DNA of 64,000 nt, from contig NZ_JAAXKY010000005.1 in NCBI RefSeq assembly GCF_012911925.1, forward strand, positions 1 to 64,000, in the 5' to 3' direction. A program made the position numbers and the translations under genes. The stretch comes from Pseudonocardia xinjiangensis. Its GTDB lineage: Bacteria > Actinomycetota > Actinomycetes > Mycobacteriales > Pseudonocardiaceae. This document shows positions 51,108 to 59,864 of this stretch, in pieces. Each line of letters opens with the position of its first letter. The first letter of the stretch is position 1. The notes under the pieces were generated by a model. It ran no database searches, was not told the DNA's origin, and was given only the letters and a program-made list of their open reading frames with translations.

Positions 51108-51218
51108 CCAGCCGTTCTACGAAATTGGGCGCCGAGTGTCAACCGAGGACTCGGCGATTCGCGTCCGCCCGGCGGTGTGTCGGCCCGGTCCCCGAATCGG
51201 CGAACAGATCGCTCGTCC

Positions 51219-52532
51219 TTATCGGAGCAATTGTTCGGCGCGCGCCCTCGCTTCGATATCCGCGATGACGGCCCGGGCCGACTCCGGGTCCTCGGTCACC
51301 GCGGTCGCGGCGAAGATCGGCGTGGACCGGCTCAACCCGCGTACCGCCGTGGGCACTGCCGTGACCCCCTGCGACCACAGTTCCTCGAAGAACGGACGGA
51401 TGTGTGCCGCATACGAGATGGGACCGTCCTCCGGTCGCACGGGGATGCTGTCGTGGGAATGTGCCACCAGACCTCGGGACTCGCCACCCCGATGAGCCAC
51501 CAGCGCGATGGGATGCATGGCGCCGCTGCGGCGCGCATTGATTTCGGTGACGTACAGTTCGCGATCGCGGTCGACAATGCAGTCCGCGCACAACCAACCT
51601 CGGAAGCCGAGAGCGTGAGCGGCCGTACCGACGGCATTCCCGAGAGCGCAGAGCCGATCCGCGACGTCGGGTGGCACGAAACGCGCACCCACCGAGACCG
51701 ACAGATAACGCTTCACATCGACGGTCATCGTGCTCAACACGACCGTCTCGACGCCGTCGTCGGCGACCCGGACGTCGACGGCGGGGCAGCCCGCGTCCTC
51801 CGCATGCCCGATGTAGGGCTGCACGAACACGGGGAACGTGTGCAGGAAGTGGTCGTGGTAGACGTTGCCCCAGAAGGCGTCCACCTCGTCCCGATGCACG
51901 ACGATCGACCCGTCACCGCTGATGCCGTGCATGCTCTTCACGATCGCGCGGTCACCGTGGGCGAGCACGGCGCCCAACGCGCCCTCGAGCTCCTCCGGCG
52001 TGGTCACCGTGATACCGCCCGGCACCCGGAACCCGGCCACTCTGCCGGCCAGGTCCAGACAGCTCAGCTTGTTGTCCAGGTAGAGGCTCGACCAGTAGTC
52101 CTGCTTCGCGGGGCCGTCGAGCTCCACATCGACGCCCCAGGCCTCCACCGCAGCCAGCAGCTGGTACACGCCTGGCGTGGCGCCGAAACACAGGATCCGG
52201 GTACGGCGGTCGCCCAGTGCCGCGCGCAACCGCGCCAACGCCGAGTCGTCCGCCAGCAGATCCGCGATCAGCCTGCCCGTGCGAGGCACCGGGCTGACGA
52301 CCGGCGGCCGCTCCACACCCAGCACCCGGTGAACGTCGGCGAACCAGTCCGCATCGACGCCGCCGGGGAGGACGAGGACCCGGGGCGCGACGCTCCAGAA
52401 GACCGCCTGGTCCGACAACATGTCCCCGTTGCCGACGAAGCTCCGCTCCACCTCCTTCCGCGGTCGGGCCGAGAAATTCCGAAGATTAAATTCTGAAACG
52501 TTCGGGACAATGAGCTCGACCGAGTCCGACAT
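51219..52532 (-). CDS. ATP-grasp ligase-like protein
   Basis: A 437-residue protein. The first 140 residues look like a pre-ATP-grasp domain (NLRNFSARPRKEVERSFVGNGDMLSD; RILCFGATPGVYQLLAAV). The ATP-grasp core follows: DRAIVKSMHGISGDGSIVV (residues about 194-212) for nucleotide binding and the metal ligands in ELYVTEINARRSGAMHP (Glu330, Asn332). The arrangement recalls the peptide ligase PGM1 of pheganomycin synthesis, from memory. It probably activates a carboxylate as acyl phosphate and joins it to an amine. It is divergent from the ABC exporter genes. Confidence 0.8.
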   Translation of the reverse strand: MSDSVELIVPNVSEFNLRNFSARPRKEVERSFVGNGDMLSDQAVFWSVAPRVLVLPGGVDADWFADVHRVLGVERPPVVSPVPRTGRLIADLLADDSALARLRAALGDRRTRILCFGATPGVYQLLAAVEAWGVDVELDGPAKQDYWSSLYLDNKLSCLDLAGRVAGFRVPGGITVTTPEELEGALGAVLAHGDRAIVKSMHGISGDGSIVVHRDEVDAFWGNVYHDHFLHTFPVFVQPYIGHAEDAGCPAVDVRVADDGVETVVLSTMTVDVKRYLSVSVGARFVPPDVADRLCALGNAVGTAAHALGFRGWLCADCIVDRDRELYVTEINARRSGAMHPIALVAHRGGESRGLVAHSHDSIPVRPEDGPISYAAHIRPFFEELWSQGVTAVPTAVRGLSRSTPIFAATAVTEDPESARAVIADIEARARAEQLLR

Positions 52533-52701
52533 GCCGTGAAACCCTGCCAGACCGGCTGCCGCCGGAGTAACTGAGCACTCGGGTATGGCCGTTCGTTCGG
52601 ACTTTCCGTTACCATAGCTTTCCCGCGAGCCATTCGGCCACTATCCTCCGCATCAGGCAATTCCGGTGACGATTCCACAGGACCGCTAAGGAGGACGTGA
52701 C

Positions 52702-53652
52702 TTGGATACGGAGTTCGGGCCACCGCTCGACGACATGGCCGTCCTCGGTCGAGACCTGACCAAGCGGTTCGGGGAGTTCACCGCCGTGGACGCGATCAAC
52801 ATCGATGTGTATTCGGGCGAGTGCTTCGGACTCCTCGGACCGAACGGGGCCGGGAAATCCTCAACGATGCGGATGCTGAGCTGCATCTCGCAGCCGACCA
52901 GCGGAGCGCTGACCGTACTGGGGACGGACCCCCGCCGGGAGGCGGCCAGAATTCGCGGCAGGCTGGGCATCGTGCACCAGGAGAACAACCTCGACCTGGA
53001 CATCAAGGTGGTCGAGAACCTGACCACGTACGCCCGGTACTTCGGATTCTCCAGGTCCGAGTGCCGGCGGCGCGCGGCGGAGATGTTGGAGTTCGCCCAG
53101 CTCGAGCAGAAGGCCGTGAGCAAGGCTGGGGAACTGTCCGGCGGCATGCAACGGCGGTTGGCGATCGCCCGAGCACTGGTCAACTCCCCCGAGATGGTGT
53201 TCCTGGACGAACCGACGACCGGCCTGGACCCACAGATGCGGCATGTGGTGTGGCAGCGCCTGCTCGAGCTCAAGCAGAGGCGCACGACGCTCGTCGTGAC
53301 CACTCACTACATGGAGGAAGCGGAGCAGCTCTGCGACCGGATCGTCATCATGGATCACGGTCACATCGTCGCCGAGGGCACACCGCAGATGCTCATCAAG
53401 GAGAACGTCAGCCAGGAGGTCGTCGAGCTGTGGTTCTCCGAGACTCCGACCGAAGAGACCGCCGCCCCGCTGAAGGGCATCAGTGAGCAGTTCGACGTAC
53501 TGGCCGACCGCATCGTGCTCTACGTGGCGAACGGCGAGGAAGCGGCGAAAGAGGTACACCGTCGCGGACTGACGCCGGAACGACTGACGATTCGCAGGAG
53601 CACGTTGGAGGACGTGTTCCTGCGCCTGACGGGACGGACGCTGGCCGAGTAA
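52702..53652 (+). CDS. ABC transporter ATP-binding protein (DrrA/NodI-like)
   Basis: A 316-residue ATPase. Walker A GPNGAGKSST (residues about 48-57), signature ELSGGMQRR, Walker B MVFLDEPTTGLD, and switch His in TTHYMEEAE. The C-terminal 80 residues are the DrrA-type extension. The start is TTG at 52702, chosen because AAGGAGG lies eight bases upstream; an ATG twelve codons in has no such site. It works with the two permeases that follow; likely product exporter or self-resistance pump. Confidence 0.92.
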   Translation: MDTEFGPPLDDMAVLGRDLTKRFGEFTAVDAINIDVYSGECFGLLGPNGAGKSSTMRMLSCISQPTSGALTVLGTDPRREAARIRGRLGIVHQENNLDLDIKVVENLTTYARYFGFSRSECRRRAAEMLEFAQLEQKAVSKAGELSGGMQRRLAIARALVNSPEMVFLDEPTTGLDPQMRHVVWQRLLELKQRRTTLVVTTHYMEEAEQLCDRIVIMDHGHIVAEGTPQMLIKENVSQEVVELWFSETPTEETAAPLKGISEQFDVLADRIVLYVANGEEAAKEVHRRGLTPERLTIRRSTLEDVFLRLTGRTLAE

Positions 53653-53654
53653 TC

Positions 53655-54413
53655 ATGGCGAACCCAACGATCACGGTCCTCGAGCGCCACATGCTTCTCT
53701 ATCAACGGCTGTGGCGGGCGTCCGCATTCTCGCTGTTCATACTTCCGGTCCTGTTCCTCACCAGTATCGGCCTGGGTGTCGGCGGCTACATCCACCAGGT
53801 CGACGGGCATGACTATCTGCAGTGGATCACCCCGGGTCTGATTGCCTCGACGGCGTTCCAGACCGGCGCGAACGAATCGACCTACGGCGTGTTGAGCGAG
53901 TTCGAGTGGGTGGGCGGGATCAAGGCCATGCGCTCGACGCCGGTGCGCATACAAGACATGATCCGAGGCTGGCTGATCTATGTCCTCATCGCGACCGAAC
54001 TGGCCGTGGCCGCCTTCCTCATCGTCATCTGGCTGGCCGGCGCGCTGACTCCGGGTCTGGCCATCTCCGCGCCGTTCGTCTGCGGTGCCGTCTCCCTCGC
54101 CATCGCGACGCCGACAACCGCCTTCTCGGCGGCGATCAACGACCAGGACTGGTTCCTGGTGCTGGCCCGGTTCGTCATTCTGCCGGCCACGCTGTTCTCC
54201 GGCGTGTTGTTCCCGATCAGCCAGCTTCCCGCCTTCATCCAACCGCTCTCGTACCTCTCACCGCTGACCCACGCCGTCGAGCTCATGCGCGACTTCGCCT
54301 TCGGGACAGCCACCCCGATGACGGTGGCACTGCATTTCGCCTACCTCCTGGCCTGGATAGTCGCCGGCTGGTTCCTGGCGAACATCACCTATCGCCGGCG
54401 CCTCACGGATTGA
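53655..54413 (+). CDS. ABC-2 type permease (NodJ-like)
   Basis: A 252-residue membrane protein with six predicted helices. IHQVDGHDYLQWITPGLIASTAFQTG and FSGVLFPISQLPAFIQPLSYLSPLTHAVELMRD are typical of ABC-2/NodJ permeases. It begins two bases after the ATPase stop. Probably pairs with the second permease at 54424-55257 as a heterodimer. Confidence 0.9.
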   Translation: MANPTITVLERHMLLYQRLWRASAFSLFILPVLFLTSIGLGVGGYIHQVDGHDYLQWITPGLIASTAFQTGANESTYGVLSEFEWVGGIKAMRSTPVRIQDMIRGWLIYVLIATELAVAAFLIVIWLAGALTPGLAISAPFVCGAVSLAIATPTTAFSAAINDQDWFLVLARFVILPATLFSGVLFPISQLPAFIQPLSYLSPLTHAVELMRDFAFGTATPMTVALHFAYLLAWIVAGWFLANITYRRRLTD

Positions 54414-54423
54414 TTCTGGAGCC

Positions 54424-55257
54424 ATGGTCACCACTGACGTCTCGACTCCGGTCCCGACCGCGCCTCGCGTCTCGGCGGCACGCGTCGGCGCCGTACTGGA
54501 GTACTTCTTCACCTACAGCTTCCGCACCAGGGAAGCGCTGACGCTGCTCGGCGTCATCTGGTTGACCGCCGTCACCGAACCGGTGCTCTACCTGCTGGCC
54601 ATGGGCCTCGGGGTCGGCAGCCTCATCGACAGCACGATCCCGGTGGACAGCCATCAGCTGAGCTACATCCAGTTCGTGGCCCCGGCGATGCTGGCGGTGT
54701 CCTGCATGTCCGGCGCGATCTCGGCGTCGATATTCAGCTTCTACACCCGGCATCGGCATCTCGGCATGTTCACTATGATCTCGACCGCCGCGGTCAGCCC
54801 GGCCGAGGTCGTCGTCGCGGACTGGCTCTGGGAGATCATCCGGGTCACGATGCTCAGCGCGATCTTCGTCGCCGTCATGGTCGTGGCCGGGGTCGTCGGC
54901 GTCGGCAACGCCCTCGTCGCGTTCGTGGCGACGATCCTGGTCATCGCCGCCTTCGCGGCCGTGGGCATCGGCCTCAGCACCCTGCTGCGCGGATGGCAGG
55001 ACTTCGACATCATCACCGTGGCCCAGACCGTGCTCTTCCTGTTCTCGGGCACGTTCTTCCCGATTCAGCAGTACCCGGAGTGGCTGCAGGTGATAGTTCA
55101 GCTCAGCCCGCTCTACCAGTCGATCGCACTTCTCCGGGCGCTGACGATCGGCGACTTCGGGATGGCCCTGGTCGTGCCCATCGGTTACCTCCTCCTCATG
55201 GTCGTGGCCGGGCTCTTGTTCTCGGTACGGCGGCTGGGCCGGGATCTCGGCAGATGA
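54424..55257 (+). CDS. ABC-2 type permease, second subunit
   Basis: A 277-residue membrane protein with six predicted helices. SYIQFVAPAMLAVSCMSGAI and FLFSGTFFPIQQYPEWLQVIVQLSPLYQSIALLRAL are ABC-2 permease signatures. Related to, but clearly diverged from, its neighbour, which suggests a heterodimeric exporter. It starts ten bases after the first permease. Confidence 0.9.
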   Translation: MVTTDVSTPVPTAPRVSAARVGAVLEYFFTYSFRTREALTLLGVIWLTAVTEPVLYLLAMGLGVGSLIDSTIPVDSHQLSYIQFVAPAMLAVSCMSGAISASIFSFYTRHRHLGMFTMISTAAVSPAEVVVADWLWEIIRVTMLSAIFVAVMVVAGVVGVGNALVAFVATILVIAAFAAVGIGLSTLLRGWQDFDIITVAQTVLFLFSGTFFPIQQYPEWLQVIVQLSPLYQSIALLRALTIGDFGMALVVPIGYLLLMVVAGLLFSVRRLGRDLGR

Positions 55258-55295
55258 CGCGAAACATATCGAAACCGCTCCCGACAGGAGGACCG

Positions 55296-56519
55296 ATGCT
55301 TCCTTTCGTCAGTTCGCTGGACGAGCTGGAGAGCTGCGCCCCGCGGCACGTGCTGCTGCTGTACTCAGGCGGCGTGGACGGCACCTATCTGCTGCAGTGG
55401 CTGGCGCGCCGCAACATCGAGGTGTCGGCCCTCCAGGTCCGCTTCGGCGATGCCGGCGAGGTGGATTCCGACGTGGCGAAGTGGCGCGCGGCCAAGTTCG
55501 GGGTGAGCCTGCACGCCGTCGACGCCTCCCGCGAATTCTTCACCGATTTCCTGCCCGCGGCGATCCATGCGGATGCCTATTACCAGGGCCAGTTCCCGGT
55601 GGGCTCGACCCTGACCCGGCCGCTCATGGCCAAGGTCGCGGTGGATGCTGCCCGGCAGCTCGGCTGCGACGCCGTGGCACACACGGCCACCTACACGCAG
55701 AACAGCTCGCTACGGCTCAGCGGCTCGATCGCCGCTCTCGACCGGGACATCGTCATCGCCGCGCCCTTCCTGGGATCACAGGTCCCGCGCGACACCAAGG
55801 TGGAGATGCTGCGCGAGGCCGGCATCTCCTTCGAAACGGGAATCTACAGCGTGGACGCGAACCCGTGGGCCCGCGTCATCGAGTCCGGACCGCTGGAGAA
55901 TCCGGAGAACATCCTCGACGAGACCGTCTTCACGTTGACGCGCGACATCGACGACTGCCCCGATGGTGGCGTGGAGATCGACATCTCCTTCGACCGCGGC
56001 CTGCCGTTCGAGATCGATGGTCAACCCACCCCGCTGAGCGATCTGGTGTCGACGCTGAACGTGCTCGGCGGCCTGCACGGCATCGGACGCTTCTCCGGTC
56101 TGGAGGACCTCCCGTTCGGCGTGAAGAACCACGAGGTCCGCGAAGCGCCGGCGGCAGCGGTGATCACGACCGCGCACCGCGCGCTGGCCAACGCGGTGTT
56201 CGGCATGCGGGAGTTCTCGGTCCGCGCGACGCTCGCTCAGGAATGGACGAACCTGGTCGTGCACGGCGGTTGGTACGGACATCTGGCACAGAGCTTGGCG
56301 CAGTGCCTGGCGAAGCTGGACGAACCGTTGACGGGAACGGTCCGGCTGCGCCTGGCCCGGGGCACGATGCAGGTGCTGCGCCTGCGGTCCGAGCACGGGC
56401 TCTACTACTCGCGTTTCCGCGAGAACTTCGACCAGTGGATGAGCGAGTACTCCTACGGCCCCTGGTTGACCCACTCCACGATCACCGATGCGGTCCGTAG
56501 TGGACGCAATGGGCGGTGA
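55296..56519 (+). CDS. Argininosuccinate synthase-like ligase with altered active site
   Basis: A 407-residue protein, the length of ArgG. The ATP loop SGGVDGT (24-30), the segment YYQGQFPVGSTLTRPLMAK (96-113), YSVDANPWAR (184-193) and HGIGRF (261-266) align with argininosuccinate synthase. The TGKGNDQVRF motif that binds aspartate and citrulline in ArgG reads TYTQNSSLRL (132-141): the GND is lost and only the Arg is kept. The enzyme is therefore probably an AMP-forming C-N ligase with a different amine, and perhaps a different ureido or amide, substrate. The ATG at 55296 has AGGAGG at four bases; an earlier ATG at 55254 overlaps the permease stop. Confidence 0.85.
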   Translation: MLPFVSSLDELESCAPRHVLLLYSGGVDGTYLLQWLARRNIEVSALQVRFGDAGEVDSDVAKWRAAKFGVSLHAVDASREFFTDFLPAAIHADAYYQGQFPVGSTLTRPLMAKVAVDAARQLGCDAVAHTATYTQNSSLRLSGSIAALDRDIVIAAPFLGSQVPRDTKVEMLREAGISFETGIYSVDANPWARVIESGPLENPENILDETVFTLTRDIDDCPDGGVEIDISFDRGLPFEIDGQPTPLSDLVSTLNVLGGLHGIGRFSGLEDLPFGVKNHEVREAPAAAVITTAHRALANAVFGMREFSVRATLAQEWTNLVVHGGWYGHLAQSLAQCLAKLDEPLTGTVRLRLARGTMQVLRLRSEHGLYYSRFRENFDQWMSEYSYGPWLTHSTITDAVRSGRNGR

Positions 56520-57186
56520 GACCCGGGTCGTCGATCTCAGCCACGTCGTCGTGGCCGGGATGACCACCTATCCGGGGCTGCCGGGGCCGGAGATCACCGA
56601 CCATCTGTCGCGCGCCGACTCCCGCGGCCGGTACGCGCCGGGCACGGAGTTCCAGATCGGGCGCATCTCGATGGTCGCGAACACCGGGACGTACCTGGAC
56701 ACACCGTTCCATCGGTTCGGCGACGGCGCCGACCTGGCCGGAGTGCCGCTGTCGGGCCTGGTGGATCTGGACGGGGTCGTGATCCGTGCCGAACGCCGGG
56801 CTGTCGGCGCGGCGGACCTGTCCCCGTACCGGGCTCTGATCCCCGGCCGCGCGGTTCTCGTGCACACCGGCTGGGACCGGCACTGGGGCACCGTCGAGTA
56901 CGCCGATCCGGGCCATCCGTATCTCACGGCGGAGGCGACCGAACTGCTCGCCGCACTCCGGCCTGCCGTCGTCGGCATCGACTCGGTGAACATCGATGAC
57001 ATGGCTGACCTGTCCCGGCCGGCGCACACCGGGCTGCTGGCGGCCGCTATCCCGATCATCGAGCACATGACCGGACTCGATCGCCTGCCGGACCGGGACT
57101 TCCGGTTTCATGGTGCGCCGATCGCCGTCGCCGGGATGGGGACCTTTCCCATCCGGGCGTATGCACTGGTGGGTCGGCGCGAGTAG
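56509..57186 (+). CDS. Cyclase/kynurenine-formamidase-fold protein with variant metal motif
   Basis: A 225-residue member of the cyclase (PF04199) family (RVVDLSHVVVAGMTTYPGLPGPEI; GIDSVNIDDM; IIEHMTGLDRLP). The family metal motif H-x-G-T-H-x-D-x-P-x-H reads NTGTYLDTPFH (58-68): Asp64 and His68 remain, but the two His ligands are Asn58 and Tyr62. Relatives hydrolyse formamides or small amides. The start is uncertain; ATGs at 56488 and 56509 are in frame, both overlapping the ArgG-like gene, and neither has a clear ribosome-binding site. Converges with the A-T gene. Confidence 0.75.
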   Translation: MGGETRVVDLSHVVVAGMTTYPGLPGPEITDHLSRADSRGRYAPGTEFQIGRISMVANTGTYLDTPFHRFGDGADLAGVPLSGLVDLDGVVIRAERRAVGAADLSPYRALIPGRAVLVHTGWDRHWGTVEYADPGHPYLTAEATELLAALRPAVVGIDSVNIDDMADLSRPAHTGLLAAAIPIIEHMTGLDRLPDRDFRFHGAPIAVAGMGTFPIRAYALVGRRE

Positions 57187-57212
57187 CAGCAGTGCCTGCT
57201 CGCCCGGCGGAC

Positions 57213-59630
57213 TCAGCCCATGGATGCGTCCGGCGAGCTGCCTGCCGGTGCGGCGGAGAACCGGGCATGGCGGATCGCGGCCGCGACCTCGCGGACGGTG
57301 CCGGTGAGCAGCTCCGCCGGCCCCGGCTGGGCACCGAGGGTCTGCAGGCATTCGTCGAACAGGATGAACGCCAGCATGGAGTTGCCCCCGAGCTGGGTGA
57401 AGGTGTCCAGCACGCTGACGGGGTCGGTCCCCAGGACCCTGCGATAGATGTCGACAACGGCCGCCTCGAGATCGTCCGCGGGCGGAACGAACCCGTGTTC
57501 GCGGTCGGCGCGGTCCTGCCCTGCCGCGACCAGCGCCCGGTTGTCGATCTTGCCGTTGACGTCGGTCAGGATGCGGGGCATCGGCACGAGCTGTTCGGGC
57601 CGCATGTGGCCGGGCAGGAACCGGGCCGCGAACCGTTCGATCGCACCGAGGTCGAGGTCGTCGACGGCGGTCCCGGCGGCGGGCACCACGAAGGCGAGCA
57701 GCCGGACCGGGGTGTCGTGCGCGATGACCGCGCAGTCGGCGACCGCCGGATGGCTGGCCAGCACCGACTCGATCTCGCCCGGCTCGATGCGCAGCCCCCG
57801 GATCTTGATCTGCCGATCGATACGTCCGAGGTGTTCCAGGACGCCGTCCATCCGGTACCGGCACAGATCACCGGTGCGGTACATGCGGGATCCAGGCGGA
57901 CCGTACGGGTCGGGGACGAACCGCTCCGCGGTCCGGCCCGGTGCTCGCCAGTACGCGTGAGCAACACCGATCTCGCCACCGATGTACGCCTCGCCGGGCA
58001 TGCCGACCGGCACCGGTTCGAGGTCTTCGTCCAAGATCCGGATCCGGAAGTTGGTGGCCGGGCGGCCGAGCGGCACCGGGGTTCCCGGCTCGTCCGGCAG
58101 CGGCATGTCGGTGACGCTGTTCGCCTCGGTGGGCCCGTAGCAGTTGAGCAGCGTGGTGCCGGGCAGGGTGGCGTAGAAGGTGTCCCGGATCCGCGGGGTC
58201 ACCGGCTCACCGCCGCACAGCGTCCAGCGCAGGCGGGTCCGCTCGGCCGAGATCTGCTCCAGGAACGGGCTCATCACGGTCGGCGGCAGGAAGATGATCG
58301 ACACCGGGTGGCTCTCGACCAGCCGCGCGAGATGACGCGGGTCCCGGTGCTCGCCGTCCCGGCAGATCACCAGGCACGCGCCGTGGTAGAGCGGCCAGAA
58401 GATCTCCCAGATGGAGACGTCGAATGCGGCCGAGGTCTTGAACAGCGCACAGTCGTCGGGCTCGAACGGGTATCTGGCTTGCATGTATGCCAGGTTGGCC
58501 AGCGCGCCGGCGGTGGGGTAGGCGACACCTTTCGGACGGCCGGTGGTACCGGAGGTGTACAGAATGTGAAGAAGCCCCGCCGGTGAGGTGGCGACGATCG
58601 GATTGGTGGCGGCGCAATCGTCGTGCTCGCGCTCGGCATCGACGAGGTGCCACGAGCCGCCGGGAATTCGGTTCCGGCCGGCCGCATCGGTCAGAATGTG
58701 CGTCGGCGCGGTGTCGTCGAGTATGTAGGCCAGGCGGGCGTCGGGCAGTTCGGTATCCAGCGGCACGTAGGTGGCGCCGGTTTTCACCGCCGCGTAGATC
58801 GCGACGATCTGATGGATGCCGCGGCGCAGGCAGATGCCGACGCGGGTGCCGGGGCCCACGCCCTGCCGGATCAGGAAGTGCGCCAGCCGGTTCGCACGCG
58901 TGTTCAGCTCCCGGTAGCCGACCGCGGTGCCGGACTCGTCCAGCAGCGCGACGGCGTCGGGGGTGCGTTCCGCCTGTTCCTCGAACGGCTCGGCCATCGT
59001 GCGGTGCCGGATCTCGGGCCGCTGGTACCGGTTGAGGCCGTGCAGGATCCGCTCGCGCTCGGCCGCGTCGATCAGGGGAAGCGTGGCCATCCGCGCGTCG
59101 GGATCACGCGCCAGGCCCGTGAGCAGCTGCACGAACGTCCGCGCCCAGCACAGGGCGGACGGGGCGTCGGCCGAGCTGACCATGCTCTCCGCATACAGGC
59201 ACGTGCCGTCCTGCGAGACCACGATCGTGACGTCGACGCGCTGGTCGGTGGTCTCCGCCGGAGCAGGCGCCTTCCGCAGCTCACCGGCCCGGCACAACGC
59301 CGCACGGAAGCTGCCGTCGAGATCGGCGGGCACCGGTGTGGTGGCCTCGCGGTGTCCCTGGACCACCCGGACCCGGCGGGTGGAACCGAGCCGGGACAGC
59401 CGCTGCGCCAGCACCGTCGCACCGATCGACAGCCCGACGAAGTCCTCCGTCCGTGCGGCCACGGCCAGGCGGTGCAACCGGCCGAGCAGGTCCGCCGGGA
59501 TCGCGACGGGACCGGCGCATTCCGGAGGGGCCGTCACGCCCCCGTCGCCATTCGACTCGAGACGCGGGGCGGCCGGCGCGGCTGGCGGGGCGGATGGCGA
59601 TGCTGTCGCGGTGGTGGAGTCGGGTGTCAT
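57213..59630 (-). CDS. NRPS protein: condensation remnant, adenylation, thiolation (A-T)
   Basis: An 805-residue protein. Residues about 45-185 resemble only the C-terminal part of a condensation domain, without HHxxxDG; LPLIDAAERERILHGLN is the usual C-A linker. The adenylation domain (about 210-690) has ILYTSGTTGRPKG (357-368), NCYGPTE (496-502), GRIDRQIKIRGLRIEPGEIE and NGKIDNRAL. The carrier motif is LGGNS with Ser751. The pocket residues read D-V-W-F-T-C-C-S-V, a code I do not recognise. No thioesterase follows. The ATG at 59630 has GGAG at six to seven bases. Divergent from the A-T-TE gene. Confidence 0.9.
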   Translation of the reverse strand: MTPDSTTATASPSAPPAAPAAPRLESNGDGGVTAPPECAGPVAIPADLLGRLHRLAVAARTEDFVGLSIGATVLAQRLSRLGSTRRVRVVQGHREATTPVPADLDGSFRAALCRAGELRKAPAPAETTDQRVDVTIVVSQDGTCLYAESMVSSADAPSALCWARTFVQLLTGLARDPDARMATLPLIDAAERERILHGLNRYQRPEIRHRTMAEPFEEQAERTPDAVALLDESGTAVGYRELNTRANRLAHFLIRQGVGPGTRVGICLRRGIHQIVAIYAAVKTGATYVPLDTELPDARLAYILDDTAPTHILTDAAGRNRIPGGSWHLVDAEREHDDCAATNPIVATSPAGLLHILYTSGTTGRPKGVAYPTAGALANLAYMQARYPFEPDDCALFKTSAAFDVSIWEIFWPLYHGACLVICRDGEHRDPRHLARLVESHPVSIIFLPPTVMSPFLEQISAERTRLRWTLCGGEPVTPRIRDTFYATLPGTTLLNCYGPTEANSVTDMPLPDEPGTPVPLGRPATNFRIRILDEDLEPVPVGMPGEAYIGGEIGVAHAYWRAPGRTAERFVPDPYGPPGSRMYRTGDLCRYRMDGVLEHLGRIDRQIKIRGLRIEPGEIESVLASHPAVADCAVIAHDTPVRLLAFVVPAAGTAVDDLDLGAIERFAARFLPGHMRPEQLVPMPRILTDVNGKIDNRALVAAGQDRADREHGFVPPADDLEAAVVDIYRRVLGTDPVSVLDTFTQLGGNSMLAFILFDECLQTLGAQPGPAELLTGTVREVAAAIRHARFSAAPAGSSPDASMG

Positions 59631-59761
59631 GAACGCTCCAAGGGGCCGGGCTCCTGGTCCTCGAGGGACAAAGCGACGCTTCCAGATTCCTCTTGTCCCT
59701 TCGAAATTTCCTGTCCCGCATTCAGTGGACAGCGCGCGGACGACCTGCGCCGCGGCGCCAC

Positions 59762-59779
59762 GTCACCTGATCACGTGAC
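59762..59779. promoter_or_regulatory. 18-bp imperfect palindrome in the A-T / A-T-TE spacer
   Basis: GTCAC-C-TGATCA-C-GTGAC is palindromic except at one symmetric pair. It lies in the 234-base divergent spacer, 86 bases before the A-T-TE start and 132 before the A-T start. Position and symmetry suit a dimeric regulator's operator; no regulator gene is seen in the visible part of the cluster. Confidence 0.4.
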
Positions 59780-59864
59780 TGCCGTTTCATAATCGCCGGA
59801 ATTTAACGTCGGCCCCGGCAATTGGCAGCTGCCGCCGCAGTGGGTCCGATCGGGAAGGCGATGC

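Noticed and set aside
55296-56519. Calling this gene housekeeping argG
   Set aside because: The aspartate-binding GND motif is replaced and no arginine biosynthesis genes are nearby. Its neighbours are an exporter and NRPS genes.
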